The position numbers were made by a program, and so were the translations under genes. A DNA stretch of 6,994 nucleotides from DAOTTW01 sp034437615 (lineage in GTDB: Bacteria; Chloroflexota; Anaerolineae; Aggregatilineales; Phototrophicaceae), in contig DAOTTW010000460.1 in the NCBI GenBank assembly GCA_034437615.1, positions 1 to 6,994 of the forward strand, written 5' to 3'. Numbering within the stretch: position 1 is the stretch's first letter; each line of letters opens with the position of its first letter. Under the pieces are notes generated by a model, which was given only the letters and a program-made list of their open reading frames with translations, ran no database searches and was not told the origin of the DNA. This document shows positions 1 to 5,609 of the stretch, one piece after another.

Positions 1-66
1 ATCATTTGCAGCTTGAGGGCATCAATATTTAGCCGAGGTAGTTATCGCGTGTGGGCACCTGGCAAC

Positions 67-101
67 CATGACATGAGATGACATGACATGACATGACATG
101 A
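67..101. repeat. Pentanucleotide tandem repeat, seven CATGA units
   Basis: Seven back-to-back 5-bp units lie here: CATGA, CATGA, GATGA, then four CATGA. Only the third unit differs, by a single C-to-G change. The array lies 52 nt before the start codon of the binding-protein gene, in the leader or promoter region of the whole operon, and is not inside any credible coding frame. Each junction creates ATGACA, which differs by one base from the -35 consensus TTGACA. Short pentameric arrays of this kind can change copy number by strand slippage; whether this one does cannot be told from a single sequence. Confidence 0.9.
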
Positions 102-118
102 GGACCCGCAGGCGTATC

Positions 119-124
119 TATATT
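119..124 (+). promoter_or_regulatory. Possible -10 box upstream of the operon
   Basis: TATATT matches the sigma-70 -10 consensus at five of six bases and sits in the most AT-rich part of the leader, about 30 nt before the chosen start codon. No well-spaced -35 is obvious. The ATGACA hexamers formed by the upstream repeat would give spacings of 20 bp (hexamer at 93-98), while the hexamer at 98-103 is ATGAGG at 15 bp, and neither is ideal. This is a weak call resting on composition and position only. Confidence 0.25.
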
Positions 125-140
125 ACATATAAAGTCTTAT

Positions 141-144
141 GGAG
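141..144 (+). promoter_or_regulatory. Shine-Dalgarno that sets the binding-protein start at 154
   Basis: GGAG is followed by a 9-nt spacer and then ATG at 154. The earlier in-frame ATG at 139 overlaps this GGAG (ATGGAG) and has no SD of its own. It would also add MECFK in front of a well-formed signal peptide. The start at 154 is therefore preferred. Confidence 0.75.
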
Positions 145-153
145 TGCTTCAAG

Positions 154-1458
154 ATGTTTAAACGTATGACCTTCGTATCCATTTTCTTCGCTGTGCTGCT
201 GGCTATCAGTAGCGTAGCCACCGCCCAAGATGCAGAAGAAGCCGCTGATTGTGCGGTTACTCGTGACGTGAGCGCCAACGAGTGCCCACCGCCAGGTTTC
301 GATAGTTGGGATGCCGTGCTGGAAGCAGCACGCGGCCAGACCGTGAATGTCGCCATGTGGGGCGGCTCTGATAGCTTGAACGAGTTCGTTGATACGATCT
401 ATGGTTCGACGCTCGAAGCGGATTACGGCATCAGACTCAACCGTATTCCGCTTGCCGACACAGCGGACGCTGTGAACCAGGTGCTGAGCGAAGCCGAAGC
501 CGATGTGACAGGCGATGACGGCTCGATTGACCTGATCTGGATCAACGGCGAGAACTTCGCTACCCTGCAACAAGCCGACCTGCTGTATGGCCCCTGGGCA
601 CGCAACACCCCGAACTCTGTGCTGGTCGATTGGGAAAATCCCGCCATCGCCACCGACTTCGGCATCGACACGGATTGGTACGAGACCCCCTGGGCGTCCT
701 TCCCCTTCCAGTGGATGTACGATACAGCACGCATCCCCGAAGAGGAGTTACCGCGCAACTATGCCGAACTGTTCGAGTGGATGCAGGAGAACCCTGGCCT
801 GTTCACGTACCCCGCGCCTGGGCCAGGTGCCTTCCAGGGTACGCGCATCGTAAAGCAACTATTCCTGGAAATGTGCGGTGGCTATGAAGCCTTCGCAGAA
901 TTCGACCAGGAGACCTATGACGACTGTGCGCCGATGGTCTGGGAGACGCTGAACGCCTGGGAGCCGTACCTGTGGCGTGAGGGCGAGACCTACCCCGCAA
1001 CCGCGACGGAACTCAACCAGCTTTTCGCAAACGGCGAGGTCGTCTTCTCGCTGACGCAACGTGGCACAGGTGCGGCCTCCTTCATCGCGGCAGGCGAAGT
1101 ACCGCCGACCGCGCAAGCCTTCTTCTTCGATGAGAACATGATCGGTGGCTATAGCTTCTGGGCTGTTCCCTTCAATGCGCCCAACAAAGCTGCTGCACTG
1201 GTTTACGCTGACATGATCCTGCGCCCGGATATGCAAGCGGCGCAGATCATACCGGAAAACGGCGCGGGCTACGCCCTCGGCATTGACGTAACCAAAATTG
1301 AAGACGAGGCAATGATCGCGACGATTAACGAAGCCTTCGCTGGCATTCAGGGTGCGGCACCGCCCGAAGAACTGAGCGCGGTTGTGCCGAATGTCGCCGC
1401 TGAGTATCACACCATGATCGAGCAAGACTGGGAAGCCAACGTCTTGCGTGGCGACTAA
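154..1458 (+). CDS. ABC transporter solute-binding protein, YnjB-like
   Basis: This is the secreted binding protein of the importer encoded by the next three genes; it captures the solute outside the membrane and delivers it to the permeases. It has 434 residues from ATG 154. Residues 1-24 form a Sec type I signal peptide: K3-R4, a hydrophobic core at about 6-21, then A22-T-A24 before Q25. There is no lipobox cysteine. The mature part shows features I recognise from the E. coli YnjB family (COG4134): a GQTV...WGG segment near residues 61-71, DLIWINGENF at 126-135, LLYGP soon after, a DFG...PW...YD.AR block around 168-193, and a FTYPAP segment near 217-222. Four cysteines (33, 44, 241, 258) fall in two close pairs that could form disulfides. 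YnjB proteins have no firmly established substrate, so none is assigned; spermidine- or thiamine-type binding proteins are distant alternatives. It is the first gene of the operon and is followed by a hairpin that could keep its message more abundant than the rest. Confidence 0.9.
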   Translation: MFKRMTFVSIFFAVLLAISSVATAQDAEEAADCAVTRDVSANECPPPGFDSWDAVLEAARGQTVNVAMWGGSDSLNEFVDTIYGSTLEADYGIRLNRIPLADTADAVNQVLSEAEADVTGDDGSIDLIWINGENFATLQQADLLYGPWARNTPNSVLVDWENPAIATDFGIDTDWYETPWASFPFQWMYDTARIPEEELPRNYAELFEWMQENPGLFTYPAPGPGAFQGTRIVKQLFLEMCGGYEAFAEFDQETYDDCAPMVWETLNAWEPYLWREGETYPATATELNQLFANGEVVFSLTQRGTGAASFIAAGEVPPTAQAFFFDENMIGGYSFWAVPFNAPNKAAALVYADMILRPDMQAAQIIPENGAGYALGIDVTKIEDEAMIATINEAFAGIQGAAPPEELSAVVPNVAAEYHTMIEQDWEANVLRGD

Positions 1459-1481
1459 TATAAACACAGAACCATAGCTAC

Positions 1482-1506
1482 GGGGGCATATCGTCGGTGT
1501 GCCCCT
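1482..1506 (+). promoter_or_regulatory. Intercistronic hairpin between binding protein and permease genes
   Basis: GGGGCA (1483-1488) pairs with TGCCCC (1500-1505). The helix can continue inward through T:G, A:T, T:G and C:G pairs to a 3-nt loop at 1493-1495, and outward by a G:T pair at 1482/1506, giving about 11 pairs. A T8 tract lies at 1520-1527, 14 nt beyond the stem, too far for a standard intrinsic terminator. Stems after the first gene of binding-protein importer operons often protect the upstream mRNA from 3' decay or partly attenuate readthrough. That role is inferred here from position. Confidence 0.6.
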
Positions 1507-1527
1507 GTTAACAAGATACTTTTTTTT

Positions 1528-1534
1528 GAAAGGA
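1528..1534 (+). promoter_or_regulatory. Strong ribosome binding site of first permease gene, after a T8 tract
   Basis: GAAAGGA lies 7 nt before ATG 1542 and follows eight consecutive T residues (1520-1527). This is the clearest SD in the window. The U-rich stretch just upstream could aid ribosome loading, which would help offset any attenuation by the preceding hairpin; that last point is inference. Confidence 0.75.
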
Positions 1535-1541
1535 CTTAATT

Positions 1542-2420
1542 ATGCGGTGGGAACGCTGGCGTATCCCTCTGATGCTTGCCCCAACGCTGACGATCATTAT
1601 TGTGCTGTTCATCGGGGGTCTGGGCTATGGCTTGTTGCAAAGCCTCGGCTGGCAACCACGCATCGGCAACTTCGACATCAACCTGGACGCCTACATCAAC
1701 ATTATGTTTGGCGAGCAGCACTCAGAGCAATTCTGGAATGGGCTACTGTTAAACCTGTGGGTGTCATTTGCCAGTACGTTCTTCTCTGCGGTGCTGGCGA
1801 TCATCGGCGCGCTACTGCTGCGGCGAACTTTTTTCGGCAAACGCCTGGCGACCTTCTTGTATCAGCTTAACCTGCCGATTCCGCATGTCGTCGCCGCCAT
1901 TGGCATCCTGTTCTTATTCTCGCAAAGCGGTCTGCTGTCCCGCATTGGCGCACAGATGGACCTGATTAGCTACCCCAGGGACTTCCCTGTTTTGGTGCGT
2001 GACCAATACGGCATCGGCATCATTCTGGCTTATCTCTGGAAGGAAACCCCCTTCATCGGCGTGATTGTGCTGGCGGTTTTGCAGTCTTTAGGTGCGGATT
2101 ACGAAGACCTGGCGCGTAGCCTGGGCGCGAACCCCTGGCAGCGCTTCCGCCATGTGATCTTGCCGCTAATTATGCCTGGTGTGCTGTCCGGGTCGATCAT
2201 CGTGTTCGCGTTTACGTTCGGCTCCTACGAGGTCCCGGCGATTTTGGGGGTGCGCTTCCCGCGTATGTTGCCCGTATCGTCGTTGCGTTTCTTTTCCGAC
2301 CCCGACCTGAATTCACGTGCGGAAGGCATGGCGATGAGTATGATTATCGCGGGGATTGTGCTGGTCCTCGTCATCATATATATGTGGATTTCCAACCGCA
2401 CCGTGCGCGGCGAGGGCTAA
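1542..2420 (+). CDS. ABC transporter permease, first membrane subunit
   Basis: This is one half of the inner-membrane channel of the importer. It has 292 residues, the usual size for a six-helix BPD-type (MetI-like) permease. Hydrophobic segments lie at roughly 11-35, 67-93, 108-128, 155-181, 208-228 and 265-283. The cytoplasmic EAA loop that docks on the ATPase is clear at about 187-213: a DYEDLARSLGA start, then a PW.RF segment, ending ILPLIMPGVLSG. Start ATG 1542 has a strong SD. In E. coli the YnjC permease is, from memory, a single tandem protein of about 500 residues; here the two halves are separate genes, as in spermidine/putrescine and Fe3+ importers. The pairing with the YnjB-like protein rests on gene order and operon layout. 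Confidence 0.92.
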   Translation: MRWERWRIPLMLAPTLTIIIVLFIGGLGYGLLQSLGWQPRIGNFDINLDAYINIMFGEQHSEQFWNGLLLNLWVSFASTFFSAVLAIIGALLLRRTFFGKRLATFLYQLNLPIPHVVAAIGILFLFSQSGLLSRIGAQMDLISYPRDFPVLVRDQYGIGIILAYLWKETPFIGVIVLAVLQSLGADYEDLARSLGANPWQRFRHVILPLIMPGVLSGSIIVFAFTFGSYEVPAILGVRFPRMLPVSSLRFFSDPDLNSRAEGMAMSMIIAGIVLVLVIIYMWISNRTVRGEG

Positions 2421-2421
2421 C

Positions 2422-2425
2422 GGAG
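2422..2425 (+). promoter_or_regulatory. Shine-Dalgarno that sets the second permease start at 2434
   Basis: GGAG immediately follows the stop codon of the first permease gene and is 8 nt before ATG 2434. The longer frame beginning at ATG 2356 would add 26 residues overlapping the preceding gene. Those residues (several Cys, Ser and Ala) look like an out-of-frame shadow, and that start has no SD. The start at 2434 is chosen. Confidence 0.8.
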
Positions 2426-2433
2426 AACAGCTT

Positions 2434-3303
2434 ATGGCCACTTATCAAACACCCCTTGCATCTGCGCAACTGGACGGCGCACGCGGTTGGCGCGAGCGGC
2501 TGGCTTTTTGGCTGCATCGGCTGGCAATCGTGCTGCTGATGCTGGCGCTGGTTGCGCCACTGTTGGCCTTTTTCGTCAATGCGTTCTCGTTTCGCTGGTT
2601 TTATCCACAGCTCATCCCGAACGAGTTGAGCCTGGATGCCTGGGAAAGCATTTTCTCGTCACGTTCACGGGTGCCCGAAGCGATGTTCAACAGTGTTGTG
2701 ATTGCGCTGGGCGTCACGGTTGGCTCGGTGATGATCGGCTTGCCTGCTGCCCGCGTTATGGGCATGGAGAATTTTCGTGGCAAGCGCATCGTGCAATTCT
2801 TGATCCTGGCACCGACCATCGTGCCGCCTATTGCCGTCGCGATGGGGCTGAACATCAACTTCTTGCGTTGGGGCCTGAGTGGCAACCTGTTCGGCGTGGC
2901 GCTTGTGCATCTGGTGCCCGTCATGCCCTACGTAGTGCTGACGCTTTCCGGCGTGTTTGCCAACTACGACGCCGACTTTGAGGAGCAGGCTCGCACGCTG
3001 GGCGCTGGGCCAATCAGGACCTTCATGTATGTCACGTTTCCGGCCATCTTGCCGGGCATTGTCGTGGCGAGCCTGTTCGCCTTTCTGGTCAGTTGGGGGC
3101 AGTACATCCTGACGTTCCTGATTGGCTCTGGGCAGGTCATTACGTTGCCCGTGTTGCTCTTCTCAACGGCATCCGGCGGTAACAACGCCAACACCGCAGC
3201 GATGGCCCTGGTTTTCATCGCCCCTGCCATCTTTATCCTGTTTCTGACGTCCCGCTTTCTATCCGGTGAATCCAATGCCGTCGGAGGTTTCGGCCAGGTA
3301 TGA
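2434..3303 (+). CDS. ABC transporter permease, second membrane subunit
   Basis: This is the second half of the importer's transmembrane channel, 289 residues from ATG 2434. An amphipathic N-terminal stretch (to about residue 28) is followed by six probable helices near 29-51, 86-107, 120-145, 153-176, 209-230 and 255-274. The EAA loop is well conserved at about 179-208: DADFEEQARTLGAGP, then the FPAILPG turn. A PTIVPPIA segment at 127-134 is typical of the PotC/ModB-like permease class. The gene starts 13 nt after the first permease gene. Its stop overlaps the ATPase start in an ATGA tetranucleotide at 3300-3303, which implies translational coupling of channel and ATPase subunits. The protein is distinct from the first permease, so the transporter is expected to be a heterodimer in the membrane. 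Confidence 0.92.
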   Translation: MATYQTPLASAQLDGARGWRERLAFWLHRLAIVLLMLALVAPLLAFFVNAFSFRWFYPQLIPNELSLDAWESIFSSRSRVPEAMFNSVVIALGVTVGSVMIGLPAARVMGMENFRGKRIVQFLILAPTIVPPIAVAMGLNINFLRWGLSGNLFGVALVHLVPVMPYVVLTLSGVFANYDADFEEQARTLGAGPIRTFMYVTFPAILPGIVVASLFAFLVSWGQYILTFLIGSGQVITLPVLLFSTASGGNNANTAAMALVFIAPAIFILFLTSRFLSGESNAVGGFGQV

Positions 3304-4367
3304 CACACGTACAGTTAGAACACCTCAGCAAAGTCTACCCCAGGGCAGCAATCCCGGCGGTAAACGACGTCTCGATTGACATCCCACCCGGCCAGCTCGT
3401 CGCCCTGCTCGGCCCGTCTGGCTGTGGCAAGACGACCACACTGAAGATGATCGCCGGGCTGATCCGACCGACAGCAGGGCGCATCACCTTCGACGGTGAG
3501 GACGTGCTCAACGTGCCGACGGAGAAGCGCGGCGCTGTGATGGTCTTCCAGAATTACCTGCTGTTCCCCTACATGACGGTTGGCGAAAATGTCGGCTTCG
3601 GCCTGAAGATGCGTGGCACCGATAAGAAGCTCATCCAAAAGCGCGTACAGGAGATGCTGGAACTGGTGCAACTGCCGGACATCACTAACCGCCGCCCCAA
3701 GCAGCTTTCTGGTGGGCAACAGCAGCGTGTCTCGTTGGCGCGCTCGCTGATCGTAGAACCGCGTGTGTTGCTGCTGGATGAACCCCTCAGTAACCTGGAC
3801 GCACACCTGCGCGATGAAATGCGCGAACTCATCCTCAAGATTCAGCGTGAGCTAGGCGTGACGACGATTTTCGTCACCCATGACCAGGAAGAAGCCGTGT
3901 TGCTGGCGGATAAAATCGCGCTGATTTTCGAGGGCGAATTGCAGCAATATGCATCCGCTGTCGAGTTCTACCAGCGACCCATCTCCGCGCGTGTCTCGCG
4001 CTTCTTCGGCAACCTGAACTTCGTCCCAGGCACACGCACGCACGACCAGTTGACGACGCCCTTTGGCAATTTGCGCTTTGAAGCGGAACAAGCCAGCAAC
4101 GCACCACAGGGTGCTGTCTTGCTAACGGTACGACCAGAGCAAATCCGGCTGTGCGAGACGCACGACCATAATACATTCACCGGGCGCGTGTACGAGCGCA
4201 TCTACATGGGCACCTACACGCGCTACAAGCTGATGCTTGGTGACAACGAACTAGAGGCTATCCGCAGCGCCGATCTACCCGGTGAACTGAACGCAGGCGA
4301 CGAGATCAGCGTGTACATCCCGCCGGATAGGATTTGGGTTGTCGCGAACGAGCGTAAGGATTCGTAA
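3300..4367 (+). CDS. ABC transporter ATP-binding protein with C-terminal TOBE-like domain
   Basis: This cytoplasmic ATPase powers the importer. It has 355 residues and all ABC motifs: Walker A GPSGCGKT at 38-45, Q-loop Gln84, signature LSGGQ at 136-140, Walker B VLLLDE at 156-161, D-loop SNLD at 164-167 and switch His194. Residues from about 235 to 350 form an extra C-terminal part with the TVRPEQIRL segment (276-284) usual in TOBE/OB domains of the PotA/MalK/UgpC class. This length and layout match that class; my recollection is that E. coli YnjD is shorter and lacks such a tail, so the ATPase may come from a different branch than the binding protein. Start ATG 3300 overlaps the upstream stop, with GGAGG at 3283-3287 as an SD 12 nt away, slightly long but acceptable for coupled translation. 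Confidence 0.95.
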   Translation: MTHVQLEHLSKVYPRAAIPAVNDVSIDIPPGQLVALLGPSGCGKTTTLKMIAGLIRPTAGRITFDGEDVLNVPTEKRGAVMVFQNYLLFPYMTVGENVGFGLKMRGTDKKLIQKRVQEMLELVQLPDITNRRPKQLSGGQQQRVSLARSLIVEPRVLLLDEPLSNLDAHLRDEMRELILKIQRELGVTTIFVTHDQEEAVLLADKIALIFEGELQQYASAVEFYQRPISARVSRFFGNLNFVPGTRTHDQLTTPFGNLRFEAEQASNAPQGAVLLTVRPEQIRLCETHDHNTFTGRVYERIYMGTYTRYKLMLGDNELEAIRSADLPGELNAGDEISVYIPPDRIWVVANERKDS

Positions 4368-4370
4368 AAA

Positions 4371-5567
4371 ATGGCAGCACCTTTAGCGGGAATTAAAGTG
4401 ATCGACCAGACGCAGGCACTCGCAGGGCCGTATTGCGCAATGATGCTGGGTGACCTGGGCGCAGAGGTCATCAAAATCGAGCGCCCTGGGCGTGGCGACC
4501 AATCGCGGCAATGGGCACCACCCTACATTGGCGATCAGAGTTGCTATTACCTGGCGGTCAACCGCAACAAGCGCGGCATCGCGCTCAACGTTTCTTCGGA
4601 TGAGGGCCGCGACATCCTACACAGCTTGATCGCGGGTGCCGATGTGTTCCTGACCAACATCGCCAAACGCGCCTCGCTGACGAAATACCAGTTGGATTAC
4701 GAGACGCTGCGTGCCCTCAACCCACGCCTGATCTACGCTTCGATCAGCGGCTATGGGCGTAGCGGGCCACGTTCGGATCAACCGGGCTACGATCTGGTTT
4801 CGCAGGCGGAATCCGGCACGATGTACCTGACAGGGGCGGTAGACGGCCCGCCGATGCGCTTCCCGACGCCGATAGCCGATATGACCTGTGGCCTGTTCAC
4901 GCTGATCGGCATTCTGGCGGCTTTACATGCACGCCACACAACAGGTATCGGTCAATTCATCGATAGCTCCTTGCAAGAAGGCCAGATCACCTGGCTGGAA
5001 AACTACGCAGCGGAGTATTTCGCCACTGAGCAAGACCCACCGCGCCGAGGCAATCGGCATCCACAGGTCGTGCCCTACGAGGCCGTGCAGGGGTCAGATG
5101 GCGACTGGTTCATCCTCGGTGTGGGTAGCGATAACGTCTGGCGCAACTTCTGCACGTTTGTGGACCGCGAAGAACTCTATGCAGACGAGCGCTTCAGCAC
5201 CAACCACAAACGCATCGAAAACTATCAAGCGCTGATGCCTGTCGTGCGTGACATCATCAAGACGCGCACAACAGGCGATTGGCTGGACGCCCTGCGCCGT
5301 GTCGGTGTCCCCTGTGGTCGCATCAACAGCGTTGAAGCAGCACTGACGGACGCGCATCTGGTCGAGCGTGGCATGATCGTGCAGCTAGAACATCCGGCGT
5401 TGGGGCTGGTCAAATCGCTGGCGACGCCCGTGCATCTTTCCGATACGCCGCTGACGTATCGGCGGCCCCCACCACGCCTCGGTGAACACACCGACGCTGT
5501 ACTGGCAGAACTCGGTTACGACGCCGCAACGCTTCAGCAGCTACGCGCAAACGGCGTGGTCGAATAA
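4371..5567 (+). CDS. CaiB/BaiF family (class III) CoA-transferase
   Basis: Family III CoA-transferases move CoA from an acyl-CoA donor to a carboxylic acid through an aspartyl-CoA anhydride; they are cytoplasmic interlocked dimers. The 398 residues match the family length. The N-terminal nucleotide-binding part is clear: VIDQTQALAGPY, then MLGDLGAEVIKIERPGRGDQSR at about 10-46. The central IADMTCG block places the expected catalytic aspartate at Asp170. It is followed by a GI.AALHAR.TTGIGQ.ID.SL.EG segment. The segment that normally reads NFRPG before the DY..L...NP.LIY..ISG.G block is instead NIAKRASLTKY (residues 96-106), an unusual variant. The start is 3 nt after the ATPase stop, with AAGGA at 4356-4360 as SD, 10 nt away. 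Acid and donor cannot be told from sequence: formyl, carnitine, dicarboxylate and aromatic acid transferases share this fold. Position suggests it acts on the imported compound or its breakdown product. Confidence 0.92.
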   Translation: MAAPLAGIKVIDQTQALAGPYCAMMLGDLGAEVIKIERPGRGDQSRQWAPPYIGDQSCYYLAVNRNKRGIALNVSSDEGRDILHSLIAGADVFLTNIAKRASLTKYQLDYETLRALNPRLIYASISGYGRSGPRSDQPGYDLVSQAESGTMYLTGAVDGPPMRFPTPIADMTCGLFTLIGILAALHARHTTGIGQFIDSSLQEGQITWLENYAAEYFATEQDPPRRGNRHPQVVPYEAVQGSDGDWFILGVGSDNVWRNFCTFVDREELYADERFSTNHKRIENYQALMPVVRDIIKTRTTGDWLDALRRVGVPCGRINSVEAALTDAHLVERGMIVQLEHPALGLVKSLATPVHLSDTPLTYRRPPPRLGEHTDAVLAELGYDAATLQQLRANGVVE

Positions 5568-5568
5568 C

Positions 5569-5592
5569 ACACCTTCGGCAGACACCTTTGGC
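5569..5592. repeat. Short imperfect direct repeat in the last intergenic gap
   Basis: ACACCTTCGGC (5569-5579) and ACACCTTTGGC (5582-5592) match at 10 of 11 positions with a 13-bp period, between the CoA-transferase stop and the next SD. It could be a small duplication or chance; no function is claimed. Confidence 0.45.
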
Positions 5593-5601
5593 TAGAAAGG
5601 T
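5584..5601 (+). promoter_or_regulatory. Hairpin that could sequester the SD of the last gene
   Basis: ACCTTT (5584-5589) is complementary to AAAGGT (5596-5601), with a 6-nt loop GGCTAG. The right arm contains nearly all of the GAAAGG SD (5595-5600) that sits 9 nt before ATG 5610. Folding would lower translation initiation of the last gene relative to the rest. The stem is only six pairs, so the effect may be modest; this is a prediction by eye. Confidence 0.45.
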
Positions 5602-5609
5602 ATAACAAA

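Noticed and set aside
1..81. Tail of an upstream gene entering from the left (a frame open to TAG at 30-32 or to TGA at 79-81).
   Set aside because: Both stretches are too short to recognise, and the second runs into the CATGA repeat. Nothing distinguishes them from chance.
139..153. Start of the binding protein at ATG 139.
   Set aside because: This ATG overlaps the GGAG that serves ATG 154 and has no SD of its own; the five added residues would precede a complete signal peptide.
859..1467. A 202-codon minus-strand open frame opposite the binding-protein gene.
   Set aside because: It lies entirely antisense to a gene with clear signal peptide and family motifs. Its product shows no domain pattern, and such frames are expected in GC-rich codon-biased DNA.
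1482..1527. Complete intrinsic terminator after the binding-protein gene.
   Set aside because: The T tract is 14 nt beyond the stem, and the permease genes needed by the binding protein follow directly, so full termination is unlikely.
1499..1870. A 123-codon plus-strand frame overlapping the start of the first permease gene.
   Set aside because: It runs out of frame with a well-supported permease, has no SD at its ATG, and its residues look like a frame-shifted shadow.
2356..2433. Longer N-terminus for the second permease, starting at ATG 2356.
   Set aside because: The 26 extra residues overlap the preceding gene, lack an SD and do not look like a permease N-terminus; ATG 2434 has GGAG at the right distance.
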